A stretch of 64,000 bases of DNA from Deltaproteobacteria bacterium (GTDB taxonomy: Bacteria; Desulfobacterota; Syntrophorhabdia; Syntrophorhabdales; Syntrophorhabdaceae): the NCBI GenBank assembly GCA_029553295.1, contig JAKPCK010000002.1, positions 1 through 64,000 of the forward strand, in the 5' to 3' direction. The notes beneath the pieces are model-generated. The model searched no databases. It was not told where the DNA came from and saw nothing but the letters and a program-made list of their open reading frames with translations. Shown here one piece after another: positions 18,866-28,129 of the stretch (position 1 is the stretch's first letter; the number at the start of each line of letters is the position of its first letter). Position numbers and translations under genes: made by a program.

Positions 18866-18929
18866 AAAACACCTTTTTATTTCATATATTGAGATAGCAA
18901 GTACAAGGAAAAACAAAGGGGGTTTTCGT

Positions 18930-19271
18930 ATGGCCATAATGGATGATATAAAGAAGAGGACAGAAGAGGGGCTCAAGACCCTGAAGGAGACTGCCCAGGA
19001 TCTTGCCTTTAATGTGGAAAAACAGGCAAAGATAGGAAAGAGAAAGTATCTGGATATAACAAAGTTACAGAGGAATATACAGAGGTTATATACAGAGATA
19101 GGCGAATATGTCTACGACCAATTCACATCAGGGAGGACCCCGACAATAGATAGCCCCTTTCTCAAGGAGAGGGTAAGTGCAATTACAAGATTGTCTATAG
19201 AGATAAAAGAGATAGAAGAAGAGATTGAGGAGATTAAAAAGACAAATCCCCCAAAACATACAGAGGATTAA
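18930..19271 (+). CDS. Small coiled-coil protein
   Basis: 113 residues from ATG 18930, which has AAGGGGG 8 bases upstream. The sequence is almost entirely charged helix: KKRTEEGLKTLKETAQDLAF, then IKEIEEEIEEIKKT at the C-terminus. There is no signal peptide or membrane segment. No family assigned; similar short coiled-coil proteins are common and uncharacterised. Its end overlaps the start of the BtuF-like gene by 47 bases if the TTG start is used. Confidence 0.6.
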   Translation: MAIMDDIKKRTEEGLKTLKETAQDLAFNVEKQAKIGKRKYLDITKLQRNIQRLYTEIGEYVYDQFTSGRTPTIDSPFLKERVSAITRLSIEIKEIEEEIEEIKKTNPPKHTED

Positions 19272-20082
19272 GGGCATACCCTTTTTTCTCGGTATAGTTT
19301 TTTTTATTTTTATCCTGCCCCCACCATCTTTTGGTTATGAGAGGGTTATATCCCTCTCGCCACAGATTACAGAGTCTATCTTTCTTTTAGGGGCAGATGG
19401 ATACCTCATAGCAGATACTATATTCTGCAAAAGGCCTGCCGGAGCTCATAGAAAGATAAAGATAGGAACACCTCTAAGGCCCGACATAGAAAAGATTGTC
19501 TCTCTGATGCCTGATATGGTTCTGGGCTCGAAGGAGGGAAATCCATTCTGGCTCATGGAGAGGCTCAAGAGACTGGGCATTAATACCCATTATTTTAAAA
19601 GACCCAGGGATTTTAAAGAGCTGTCAGACAATTTCCTTGTCCTCGGGAGGATGCTCCAGAGGGGAGATAAGGCCATGGAGATAATAAAAAAGGCTGGGAG
19701 AGGTCTTGAAAGGCAAAATAGTCATCCACCATTCAAGGTCCTATGGCAGGTCGGTTCAGATCCTTTTATAGCAGCTACAAATACGAGTTTTGTCAATGAT
19801 ATAATCAGATATGGAGGGGGTATAAACATAATAGAGACAGGGGTACCCTATTCAAGGATAAACATAGAGGAGGTTGTAAAGAAAAGACCTGATGTTATAG
19901 TGCTCATGGATAAGGGATATAACATCGAAGGGGAGATAAACAGGTGGAGGGCTCTTCTTGGAGACCCTGAGTTTCTCATAATCGACCCATATGTAGCATC
20001 AAGCCCAACACCTTTAACATTTGTTGAGGCAGTAGAGAAGCTCAGGGTAAAGGGCGCATCCTTAGGTAAAAGAAGAAAATAG
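19225..20082 (+). CDS. BtuF-like periplasmic substrate-binding protein
   Basis: About 285 residues. A signal peptide (FFLGIVFFIFILPPPSFG) is followed by ERVISLSPQITESIFLLGA, the classic start of the BtuF/FhuD cluster of ABC binding proteins. Later KKRPDVIVLMD is also typical. The first in-frame start is a TTG at 19225 inside the upstream gene; there is no ATG before the signal peptide, so the start is uncertain. It should capture cobalamin, a corrinoid or an iron complex. The matching permease and ATPase are probably those at 45.8-47.5 kb. There is no riboswitch upstream. Confidence 0.75.
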   Translation: MRRLKRQIPQNIQRIKGIPFFLGIVFFIFILPPPSFGYERVISLSPQITESIFLLGADGYLIADTIFCKRPAGAHRKIKIGTPLRPDIEKIVSLMPDMVLGSKEGNPFWLMERLKRLGINTHYFKRPRDFKELSDNFLVLGRMLQRGDKAMEIIKKAGRGLERQNSHPPFKVLWQVGSDPFIAATNTSFVNDIIRYGGGINIIETGVPYSRINIEEVVKKRPDVIVLMDKGYNIEGEINRWRALLGDPEFLIIDPYVASSPTPLTFVEAVEKLRVKGASLGKRRK

Positions 20083-20127
20083 GCCATAATAGAGGCAAAT
20101 ACAGGCATTGAAAATTATGGAGATTTC

Positions 20128-21297
20128 TCAGACATATTCAATATCCACGAGCTTTCCCATCTTCTGCAGTTTATCGGAAAACAGCCTGACTATAACCTCC
20201 CTGGGGAATATGCCCATCTGCCTGAATACAAGGCTTTTGTGGGCACGGTTGGTTGCAGTACCTACTATGAAGTTTATTATATCAGATTCATGGAATAGTC
20301 TGGCCAGGTCAGAGACAGAATTGCCTGTGCCGAGTTTATTAATATCCACATCGAGGATGTTGTAAACCTGATTGAGGGTTATTGCCCCCTCTGTTGCATA
20401 GTCGATACCTTCCAGCTCATAAGACGGCGGTCTGTGATAACCCTCAGATATGTCCTTGGCCTTTACAGGGGTTTTAAGGACCCTTGAGACCATCTCGACA
20501 GTGGTAGAGCCACATACGACCTTTGTCCCCTTCATCTCCATAAACCTCCTCACCACCTTCTCGTCGTCGGTCTTTTTTAATGGGGGACCCGTGAGGATAT
20601 TTAGGACATTGGATTCCCTGCATAGAAGAAGAAGGCATGTGGTATCATCGCCGTAATTGGACCATGATATATCCTTTACCTTTTCCAGGATCTTATTGGG
20701 TATATCAACTATACTTACACCCTGGGCAAGGAGTCCGTCTATGTAGTATGAGGCATTCTGGACACCCCATCCCATGCGATACTGGGAGCCCATCCCTGCC
20801 TGGCTTACCCCATCTGATATGAGGATTATGCCGTCGCCGTATTCAAGGGTGCAGTTAACCTCTGCGATAATCTCAAGACCCATGGGTGTAAATCTCTGCT
20901 GGGGCAGATACGTTGCAAAGTGTTTGCTCATTAGTATTGGAGATGGCATCTCATAAGATATGATTGTTGCCTGGCCATTGTTTAAGACCCTGCATACAGT
21001 AAATGCGGCAAAGGGGATGTTTGATGTCCTTGCCTCATGGAGGGTATCTACAACCCTGTTACACGCCTCTCTCAGGGTAAACCCCAGGCGTATAAGCTCC
21101 ATAAGCCTTGATGCATTCATTACAGCAGCTACATGGGCCTTTACACCTGTTCCCATACCGTCTGCCACTATTACTGTTGTTGCCTCTGGCGTCCTGTCAA
21201 TAACTATGTAATCCCCGCAGACCCCCCCTATCTTCTTTGGGGCCTGTGCAGAGACTAACTCAATATATTTCCTTGTCTCATTTAGCTGGGGTTTCAT
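20128..21297 (-). CDS. SpoIIE-type PP2C serine phosphatase linked to the sensory hydrogenase
   Basis: 389 residues. The N-terminal 240 residues form a SpoIIE/PP2C domain: TTVIVADGMGTGVKAH gives the first metal-binding Asp, IILISDGVSQAGM the second, and NYGDDTTCLLL the third. The C-terminal ~140 residues (GTKVVCGSTTVEMVSRVL onward) are a domain seen only with such hydrogenase-linked phosphatases; its role is unknown. It starts 20 bases inside the end of the PAS-containing hydrogenase, so the two are translated together. Known context: group C [FeFe] hydrogenases are often paired with PP2C phosphatases. Inference: the output of an H2/redox sensor acting on a phosphoserine protein. Confidence 0.85.
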   Translation of the reverse strand: MKPQLNETRKYIELVSAQAPKKIGGVCGDYIVIDRTPEATTVIVADGMGTGVKAHVAAVMNASRLMELIRLGFTLREACNRVVDTLHEARTSNIPFAAFTVCRVLNNGQATIISYEMPSPILMSKHFATYLPQQRFTPMGLEIIAEVNCTLEYGDGIILISDGVSQAGMGSQYRMGWGVQNASYYIDGLLAQGVSIVDIPNKILEKVKDISWSNYGDDTTCLLLLCRESNVLNILTGPPLKKTDDEKVVRRFMEMKGTKVVCGSTTVEMVSRVLKTPVKAKDISEGYHRPPSYELEGIDYATEGAITLNQVYNILDVDINKLGTGNSVSDLARLFHESDIINFIVGTATNRAHKSLVFRQMGIFPREVIVRLFSDKLQKMGKLVDIEYV

Positions 21298-23008
21298 CGC
21301 CTTCGGTGAGACTCATCAATTTTCGCACCAGTTCCTCTCCCCTGGCTGTGCTTTCACCGAGAAACTGGGCAATGGTCTGTGCCATTTTTATCTGGTGCTC
21401 CAATAGTTCACTGGCCTGTTCAATGGTCTGTGATTTGATCTCTTTAAGTTTATTCTCGTTTTCCTGCTGGCTTGTTATGTTTATAAATATACCCACAATC
21501 TGTTGATCCTGTTTGAGTATATAGAGAAGTTCCTTGCACATGAGGTTATAGTGCTTGTGTGTCCTTACTATGTCAAGACTATCTGCAGCCCCGGTAATGA
21601 GTTTTTCAAAAGGGGCGGGGTCCATAAGATAGGATATGTGTCTACCCAGGACAGCGTCGGAGCAGAAGAAAAACTTCTTGAAGGCAGGGTTTACAGCGAG
21701 GATATTTAGCTCCTTGTCCAGTATTATAACCCCATTTGGTGTTGTGTTGAATATCTGGTCGGTTCTCCGTTCCGCAAGCCTTCTCATATAAGGTATACAC
21801 ATCTCTGGTTCCGCCATATTCTGCACTACGGCAATGGCTTTTTCACGACAGCTATCATATCCACATGCACCACAGTTTAACTGCTGTTGAGGGTCAGACT
21901 TACCGGTCTTTTCAAAGACCTGTTCTATCTCCTCTTCGGTAACCTCCTTTATTATGCCCTCTTCTCTTCTGTACTCGCCGCAGAAGAGGTTGCCATCTTC
22001 AGGTTGGGGGACAATATGTATATCCTTTGTGTCCTGGTCATATCTTAAAATATCTATCCTTCTGTCAAAGAGGTTTTTTTCTGTCCCCATGCCTGGGCCG
22101 TTGATACAGCCCTGATTGCAAAAAAGGGGTTCTATCAGCGTGTAAGATGACTCCCCTGGGAGACTATCCAGTAACGCCCTTATATTGGCCATGCCATCCA
22201 CCCTGATAAGCTGAGGGTTAAATCCATCGTCATTGAGCCCGGCTGTCTTTATCATTCCCCCAGGAAGAGGGTAGAGCTGTGCCATGTGTGCTGGCTTTTC
22301 ATCAAAATTGCTCTCCTCGCAGTTGGCAAGGCTTATTCCCTTCTGGTTCAACCACATCATAAGTTCCTTGAATGTAAGGACACAGTCAACAGTGCCTTTG
22401 TTTTGAGGCCGGAGGAGCTCTGTCTTCTTTGCCACACAGGGGCCTATAAATATTACCCTTACATCTGGGCCGAGTTTTTCTTTTAGCATCCTTGCATGGG
22501 CTACCATGGGTGAGACAATAGGGATAAGTAGGTCTACAAGCTCTGGTCTGTATTTCTCTATATAATTTACAATGGCAGGGCATGCTGTGCCTATATAGGG
22601 CCTGCTGCCGTCCCTTTTTAGTACCTCCATGGTATGGTAAGAGACCTGATATGCACCGTGGGATGTCTGTCCGATATAACGGAAACCCAGCGCCCTAAGT
22701 GCAGAGGCAAGTCTATCCCTCTGCCATTTACTTAATACCGCTGCAAAAGATGGGGCTATGCTTGCTACTACCTGTTTTCCTGTTTCTATGAGCCTCTGGG
22801 CTACATCGATATCGTGGCGGAATGATTTGGCCTGTTGTGGACACTCCCTTATGCATGTCCCACAGGCGATGCAACGTCTTTCATCTACATATGCCTGTCC
22901 CCTCTCCATCCTTATGGCCTTAACAGGGCAGGCCCTTAGGCACCTGTAACAGTCCCTGCATCGAGCGGTCAGGGTAAATACAATCTGCCTTGTCACAGAA
23001 TCATACAT
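21278..23008 (-). CDS. hydS: Sensory-type (group C) [FeFe]-hydrogenase with PAS domain
   Basis: 576 residues. It begins with two [4Fe-4S] ferredoxin motifs (CRDCYRCLRACP, CIACGTCIRECP). The H-cluster domain follows with altered signatures: TACPAIVNYIEKY (TSCCP in catalytic enzymes), GPCVAKKTE (L2) and FCNQGCINGPG (L3). Next comes an extra cysteine motif (NCGACGYDSCREKA), a PAS domain (about 410-520) and a coiled C-terminus. The proton-transfer cysteine of L1 is alanine, as reported for HydS-type proteins, so fast turnover is not expected. It overlaps hydA by 8 bases (GGAGGT before its ATG) and the phosphatase by 20. Likely a cytosolic H2 or redox sensor. Confidence 0.88.
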   Translation of the reverse strand: MYDSVTRQIVFTLTARCRDCYRCLRACPVKAIRMERGQAYVDERRCIACGTCIRECPQQAKSFRHDIDVAQRLIETGKQVVASIAPSFAAVLSKWQRDRLASALRALGFRYIGQTSHGAYQVSYHTMEVLKRDGSRPYIGTACPAIVNYIEKYRPELVDLLIPIVSPMVAHARMLKEKLGPDVRVIFIGPCVAKKTELLRPQNKGTVDCVLTFKELMMWLNQKGISLANCEESNFDEKPAHMAQLYPLPGGMIKTAGLNDDGFNPQLIRVDGMANIRALLDSLPGESSYTLIEPLFCNQGCINGPGMGTEKNLFDRRIDILRYDQDTKDIHIVPQPEDGNLFCGEYRREEGIIKEVTEEEIEQVFEKTGKSDPQQQLNCGACGYDSCREKAIAVVQNMAEPEMCIPYMRRLAERRTDQIFNTTPNGVIILDKELNILAVNPAFKKFFFCSDAVLGRHISYLMDPAPFEKLITGAADSLDIVRTHKHYNLMCKELLYILKQDQQIVGIFINITSQQENENKLKEIKSQTIEQASELLEHQIKMAQTIAQFLGESTARGEELVRKLMSLTEGDETPAK

Positions 23009-25010
23009 ATACCTCCACCTCTTTCTCTATGGCCTCTGTAGCCTTTTCTATTGTGCACTGTTCTATCACCCTGTCCCCAACCCTTATAACAGGACCCCTG
23101 TCACAGGCCTCAAAACAGAACGAGGCACTCACATTTACCCTATTTTTTAAACCATTTCTGCTTATATAATCAAGGACACCCCTCAAGATTTTTTGAGAAC
23201 CCTTTATAAAACATCCTGTCCCGAAACATACATTTATCTCCAGGCCTTCAGCCTTATCAGAGTAACTGAGATACATATCTTCATCAGTGATCCTCTTCCT
23301 GGATTTATAGTGGGTATGGAGTAGCTCGTGGGCCTTGGGGCTACCCACATCACCGAGAAAGCTATTGTATAGCTCTGAGATATAAGGATTGTCCTGAGAC
23401 TTATGGAGCTCAAGCATCCTGTCGTTTTCATAGAGGCCCTTTGTCCTCTTCTGATGTATAGAGATGTCCGTATATACAGGCTGGCCTGCACCACCAATAC
23501 AACCCCCCGGACATGCCATGACCTCTATGAAATCATATTGACCGTTTCCAGATTTTATATCCTCAAGGACCTTGCGGGCATTTCCGAGACCGCTCACGAT
23601 GGCCATGGAGAACTCTCTACCTGCGAGGGAGAATTTAATCTCCCTTATACCGTTGTCTCCTCGGACACCCTTGAATTCATAGTTCTCCCGCCTTTCTCCT
23701 GTAAGTTTTTCCGTCACATATCTCAATACAGCCTCGCTCACACCACCGGAATTACCGAATATAACACCTGCGCCTGTTTTAAAGCCAAAGGGGAGATTGA
23801 ATGACTCAGGCCCAAGCTCGTTAAAATGGAGCCCTGTCTCCTCAATCATCCTCCCCAGTTCCTGGGTAGTAAGGACATAATCTACATCCCTTATACCATC
23901 TCGGGAGAACTCGGGCCTTCTTGCCTCAAATTTCTTTGCAGTGCAAGGCATAATGGATACAACCACTATATCCTCTATCTTTACACCGAGTTGGACCGAT
24001 AGGATCTCCTTTGCCAGGGCACCAAACATCTGCTGTGGTGAGCGACAGGTGGACAGATTATGGACGAATTCAGGGTAATACTGTTCAATAAATTTGACCC
24101 AGGCAGGACAGCAGGATGTAAACTGGGGGATATTTTCTTTGTTCTGGATACGCCGTATGAACTCATTGCTCTCCTCGATAACAGTGAGGTCAGCAGTAAA
24201 AGACGTATCAAAGACCTTACTAAACCCTATTGCCCTTAAGGCTGCTGCAATCTGACCTGTTGTTATCTTACCGGGTTCAAGGCCAAATATCTCGCCTATG
24301 GCAACCCTTACTGCCGGCGCAATCTGGGCAATAACCACCTTATCTGGATTGTGGATTGCCCTCCATACATCATCCACCTCTGATTTAGGGGTCAATGCCC
24401 CGGTAGGGCATATTCGGGCGCACTGCCCGCAGTTGACGCACTCTACCTTGTCCAGGTCTTTTCCAAAGCTGGGTATCACCACTGTCTGGGCACCCCTGTA
24501 GGCAAAATCAATGGCACCAACGGTCTGAACCTCTGAACATATCCGGACACAGTCACCGCAGAGCACACATTTATTCGGGTCACGAACCAGGGAAGGGGAT
24601 GATTCATCGATAGGGAGGTCTCTGCTCTGATTTTTGAAGCGGATTTTGGTTATACCCAGCCTCCTGGCAAGGGCCTGGAGCTGGCATGTGGCGCTCTTCT
24701 GGCATGTAGGGCAGTTCTGGCTGTGATTGGCAAGGAGCAGTTCCACGATGATCTTCCTCATCTTCCTTATCTCCTCTGTGTTGGTCTTGACCTTCATATT
24801 GGGAGAAGGGGGTGTCGAACATGCAGGGACAAGCCCCATGCCCTCTACATCGACCATACAGAGTCTGCATGCACCGTAGACACTCAGCTCAGAGTGATAA
24901 CAGAATGTGGGCAGGTCCACACCAGCCTTTCTTATAAGCTCCAGGAGGTTTTGCTCCCTTTCAATAGGTATGTCTTTGTTGTCTATTGTGATGAAGGTAT
25001 CTTCGTTCAT
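23001..25010 (-). CDS. hydA: [FeFe]-hydrogenase catalytic subunit (HydA/HndD type)
   Basis: 669 residues. It makes or consumes H2 at the H-cluster in a complex with HydB and HydC. In order: an N-terminal [2Fe-2S] domain (Cys37, 48, 51, 64), the His-ligated cluster (HSQNCPTCQKSATC), two [4Fe-4S] motifs (CVLCGDCVRICSE, CVNCGQCARICP), and the H-cluster motifs TSCCPAWVKF, MPCTAKKFEA and MACPGGCIGGAG. The small-subunit tail follows. The last ~85 residues add a thioredoxin-like [2Fe-2S] domain (CFGTGCFIKGSQ, CFEACDRGP). Maturases HydE, HydF and HydG are not in the window. The start overlaps the hydB stop (ATGA) and has GGAGAG before it. Confidence 0.95.
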   Translation of the reverse strand: MNEDTFITIDNKDIPIEREQNLLELIRKAGVDLPTFCYHSELSVYGACRLCMVDVEGMGLVPACSTPPSPNMKVKTNTEEIRKMRKIIVELLLANHSQNCPTCQKSATCQLQALARRLGITKIRFKNQSRDLPIDESSPSLVRDPNKCVLCGDCVRICSEVQTVGAIDFAYRGAQTVVIPSFGKDLDKVECVNCGQCARICPTGALTPKSEVDDVWRAIHNPDKVVIAQIAPAVRVAIGEIFGLEPGKITTGQIAAALRAIGFSKVFDTSFTADLTVIEESNEFIRRIQNKENIPQFTSCCPAWVKFIEQYYPEFVHNLSTCRSPQQMFGALAKEILSVQLGVKIEDIVVVSIMPCTAKKFEARRPEFSRDGIRDVDYVLTTQELGRMIEETGLHFNELGPESFNLPFGFKTGAGVIFGNSGGVSEAVLRYVTEKLTGERRENYEFKGVRGDNGIREIKFSLAGREFSMAIVSGLGNARKVLEDIKSGNGQYDFIEVMACPGGCIGGAGQPVYTDISIHQKRTKGLYENDRMLELHKSQDNPYISELYNSFLGDVGSPKAHELLHTHYKSRKRITDEDMYLSYSDKAEGLEINVCFGTGCFIKGSQKILRGVLDYISRNGLKNRVNVSASFCFEACDRGPVIRVGDRVIEQCTIEKATEAIEKEVEVYV

Positions 25011-26905
25011 ATCTTCTCTCCTTTTATGGCTTCAAATGCACAACTCTCAATACATGCACCGCATCTAATACAGAGAAGGGGATCTATCCTGTGGGGTTTT
25101 TTCCTCTGGCCTGTTATGGCACCTACAGGACACTTGTTGGCACAGAGGGTGCACCCCTTACACAGTTCCTGGTCGATGGTGAATTTTGTAAGGGCCTTGC
25201 ACTTTCCAGTGGGACAATACTTATACTTCACATGGGCCTCATATTCTTCTCGGAAATTCTTTAGTGTAGACAGCACAGGATTTGGTGCTGTCTTGCCAAG
25301 ACCGCATAGGGAACCCTTCTGCACTGCCACTGCAAGGTCCTCAAGGAGTTCAAGGGTATCCTCCGTTGCCCTTCCCTCCATTATATCGTCGAGGATTGCG
25401 AGCATCTGTTTTGTGCCCTCCCTGCACAGGACGCATTTTCCACATGATTCACTCTGGGTAAACTGCATAAAGAAACGGGCTACACTGACCATACAGGTAT
25501 TCTTGTTCATAATGACAAGACCACCTGACCCTACCATGGCACCCACTTTTTTGAGCGAATCAAAATCAATGGGGAGGTCAAGGTGCTCTGTGGTAAGACA
25601 ACCACCTGAGGGTCCACCGATCTGGGCTGCCTTGAACCCGTCTGACATGGCCTTGCCGTCATCCCCGGTTATCCCGCCTGCAACACCATAGATAATCTCA
25701 CGCAATGTAACACCAAGGGGCATCTCAATGAGCCCTGTATTCAATACATGGCCTGTTATGGCAAATGTCTTTGTCCCCGGTGACGTATCCGTCCCCATCT
25801 GGCGGAATCTCTCTACACCTTCACCTATGATAAGGGGGATTGTGGAAAGGGTCTCTACATTATTGATGATGGTCGGCCTCCCCCATAGTCCGCTTTCAGC
25901 AGGGAAGGGTGGTTTTGGGGATGGCATACCCCTTTTCCCTTCAATGGATGCGATGAGTGCTGTCTCTTCTCCGCATACAAATGCCCCTGCGCCCTCCATA
26001 ACCTGGAGGTTGAATGTATGCTCTGACCCGAGTATGCGTTTTCCAAGGATTCCAAGGTCATAGGCATCCTTTATAGCCTTTCTGATCCTCTTTACTGCCA
26101 GGGGATACTCGGCACGGACATAGACATAGCCTTCATCGGCACCTATGGCCCAGGAGGCAATAATCATCCCCTCTATAACACTATGGGGGTTGCCCTCCAT
26201 AACACCCATGTCCATAAACGCACCGGGGTCACCCTCATCGCCGTTACATATTACGTATTTCTTTTCATTTATCTGTAGCCTTGCAGTATCCCATTTTTTA
26301 CCGGTAGGGAAGCCCCCGCCTCCCCTCCCCCGGATACCTGATTCTGTAATAACCCTGCAGACCTCTTCCGGAGTCATCTCAGAGCAAGCTTTCGCTGCTG
26401 CAAGGTATCCACCTCGGGATATATACTCTCGGATATCCTCCGGGTCTATAAGCCCACAGGTGTTGAGGACGAATCTACACTGTTTCTGATAAAAAGGTAT
26501 GTCTTCCTGTCCTTTGCATACCTTTTGCATATTTGGCTCTATATAGAGGAGTCTGTGGAGTATCTCACCCCTTTTGAGGGTTGTCTCTACAATGTCCTGG
26601 ACATCCCCGGGTTTCACCTTTGTGTATAGAATATTTTCCGGAAGTATTGTCACAAGTGGCCCAATCTGACAGAAACCCTGGCACCCGCTCTTGGATATAA
26701 ATATCCCTTCCTCCTCCTTTTTTAATTCAACAATGGCATTGAGTCCCGAGTCCTGGACAACCCTTATAAATTCATCATAGACCTTCATAGAGCCGTTTAC
26801 CAGACACCCTGTCCCTGCACATACAAGAACCCTGTGGGTCACAGAACCCTCCCATGTATTGAAATCCTTTTTTATCTTTTTAAGCCCCATGAGTGTCCAA
26901 TTCAT
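25007..26905 (-). CDS. hydB: NAD- and FMN-binding hydrogenase subunit (HydB, NuoF-like)
   Basis: 632 residues. It carries the flavin site where NADH or NADPH is oxidised or formed. Domains: an N-terminal thioredoxin-like [2Fe-2S] unit (CAGTGCLVNGSMK, CQGFCQIGP), the NuoF core with GRGGGGFPTGKKW (FMN/NAD) and NGDEGDPGAFMD, the [4Fe-4S] site ESCGKCVLCREGT, and two C-terminal ferredoxin clusters (CKGCTLCANKCP, CIRCGACIESC). ATG 26905 is chosen because AAGGAGG lies 6 bases upstream; this gives a 26-base overlap with hydC. The domain set matches trimeric electron-bifurcating or -confurcating hydrogenases. Confidence 0.94.
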   Translation of the reverse strand: MNWTLMGLKKIKKDFNTWEGSVTHRVLVCAGTGCLVNGSMKVYDEFIRVVQDSGLNAIVELKKEEEGIFISKSGCQGFCQIGPLVTILPENILYTKVKPGDVQDIVETTLKRGEILHRLLYIEPNMQKVCKGQEDIPFYQKQCRFVLNTCGLIDPEDIREYISRGGYLAAAKACSEMTPEEVCRVITESGIRGRGGGGFPTGKKWDTARLQINEKKYVICNGDEGDPGAFMDMGVMEGNPHSVIEGMIIASWAIGADEGYVYVRAEYPLAVKRIRKAIKDAYDLGILGKRILGSEHTFNLQVMEGAGAFVCGEETALIASIEGKRGMPSPKPPFPAESGLWGRPTIINNVETLSTIPLIIGEGVERFRQMGTDTSPGTKTFAITGHVLNTGLIEMPLGVTLREIIYGVAGGITGDDGKAMSDGFKAAQIGGPSGGCLTTEHLDLPIDFDSLKKVGAMVGSGGLVIMNKNTCMVSVARFFMQFTQSESCGKCVLCREGTKQMLAILDDIMEGRATEDTLELLEDLAVAVQKGSLCGLGKTAPNPVLSTLKNFREEYEAHVKYKYCPTGKCKALTKFTIDQELCKGCTLCANKCPVGAITGQRKKPHRIDPLLCIRCGACIESCAFEAIKGEKI

Positions 26906-27389
26906 GATTTTCCTCCTTGCGAATAATATCTTCAATAATCTCCGTTGCCCTCTCCGGGGTAAGCTGTCCGTAGACCTCTTCGTTTATGACCATAGCAGGT
27001 GCAAGGCCGCATGCGCCAAGACAGTTTACTGTCTCGACTGTAAACAGCATATCCTCTGTCGTATCTTTTCCTGGTTGGAGATTGAGTTTTTTATGTATGG
27101 CATTATAGATGTCCATAGAGCGTTTTACATGACAGGCAGTGCCATTGCATACCCTTATGTGATACCTGCCCTTTGGTTTTAATGTAAACAGGGAATAGAA
27201 TGTGGCAACGCCGAATACCCTGGCCGGTGATATGCCCAGGGAGGTGGCTATAAATGTCAGGATCTCTTCAGGCAGATAGCGGTATTCTGCCTGCACAGCC
27301 TGTAGAATGGGTATAAGGCGGGAGGCCTGTCTGTTATTCTGGTCGACAATCTCCAAAACCCTTTCAAATTTCCGCAACTTCTCCATCAT
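26880..27389 (-). CDS. hydC: NuoE-like hydrogenase subunit (HydC/HndA type)
   Basis: 169 residues, a thioredoxin-fold [2Fe-2S] protein. The cluster ligands are in CNGTACHV and CLGACGLAP with the family's usual spacing, and VFGVATFYSLFTLKPKG is a strongly conserved NuoE string. It relays electrons next to HydB. Two adjacent ATG codons are present at the start; GGAGGAG directly precedes the first, so the second (27386) may be preferred. It begins 7 bases after rex ends and overlaps hydB by 26 bases. Confidence 0.93.
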   Translation of the reverse strand: MMEKLRKFERVLEIVDQNNRQASRLIPILQAVQAEYRYLPEEILTFIATSLGISPARVFGVATFYSLFTLKPKGRYHIRVCNGTACHVKRSMDIYNAIHKKLNLQPGKDTTEDMLFTVETVNCLGACGLAPAMVINEEVYGQLTPERATEIIEDIIRKEENHELDTHGA

Positions 27390-27395
27390 CTCCTC

Positions 27396-28067
27396 CTAAT
27401 TTTCAGCCTGTAGCATTATTTTTAATTTCTTTGAAAGCACGACAAGGGATGCAGCAAGGTTCTCATGCTGGATGATAACATCAGGGGGGGTGCTTATCTT
27501 TACATGGGTAAAATTCCATATTGCCCTTATACCTGCATCTGCCATGAGGTCTGCTGTCTCCTGGGCATAAGCTGCAGGGACTGTAAGTATCCCTATCTTG
27601 ATGCCCATTCTTTTCACCATGTCCGGTAGTTTATCCACGTGGAGTATCTTCTTTCCTGCTATCTCGGTGCCCACCTTTTTCTCGTCATTATCAAAGGCAG
27701 CAATAATATTCACACCGTACTCCCGGAAACCATTGTAACCGAGGAGGGCTGAACCGAGGTTGCCTGCACCAACGAGAAATGCATCGGTTATGTTGTTCCA
27801 ACCGAGAAAATCCTCTATCCCCTTAATGAGTTCTGTTACACTATAGCCGAGTTTTGGTCTCCCGGGTATCTCGGTTATCTCGAGGTCCTTTCGCACCTGT
27901 ATGGGTATGATATTCAGATCAGTTCCTATCTGGGTGGCTGAGATAAAATCTATCTTGCCTTCTTTATTGATTTTTTTCAGATATTGATAGTAGACAGGAA
28001 GCCTCCTTAAGGTTGGCTCTGGAATAGGTTTTATTGACTGTGCATTCTTTTTTCCATCATCTGCCAT
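27396..28067 (-). CDS. rex: Redox-sensing transcriptional repressor Rex
   Basis: 223 residues. Rex binds DNA when NAD+ is high and leaves it when NADH binds, de-repressing fermentative and hydrogen genes. The N-terminal winged helix (ISATQIGTDLNIIPIQVRKD) is followed by a Rossmann domain with VGAGNLGSALLGY and the C-terminal domain-swapped helix. It is about 15 residues longer at the N-terminus than typical. ATG 28067 has AGGAGG 8 bases upstream; an earlier in-frame start 18 bases up lacks one. It is the first gene of the hydrogenase operon and has a large palindrome over its own promoter, so autoregulation is likely. Confidence 0.93.
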   Translation of the reverse strand: MADDGKKNAQSIKPIPEPTLRRLPVYYQYLKKINKEGKIDFISATQIGTDLNIIPIQVRKDLEITEIPGRPKLGYSVTELIKGIEDFLGWNNITDAFLVGAGNLGSALLGYNGFREYGVNIIAAFDNDEKKVGTEIAGKKILHVDKLPDMVKRMGIKIGILTVPAAYAQETADLMADAGIRAIWNFTHVKISTPPDVIIQHENLAASLVVLSKKLKIMLQAEN

Positions 28068-28089
28068 GTATTCGCCTCCTGTCATTAAA

Positions 28090-28129
28090 ATATATTTTTA
28101 TCGATAATCGGTTATCGATAAAAATATAT
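28090..28129. promoter_or_regulatory. Perfect palindrome, probable Rex operator
   Basis: Two exact 18-base arms (28090-28107 and 28112-28129) around TCGG. The inner part TCGATAA-N4-TTATCGA has the 7-4-7 geometry of Rex sites, although the usual half-site is TTGTGAA/TTGTTAA. It overlaps the predicted -10 box of the rex-hyd operon and lies 23 bases before the rex ATG. There is no U tract and it is upstream of the gene, so it is not a terminator. Confidence 0.6.
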
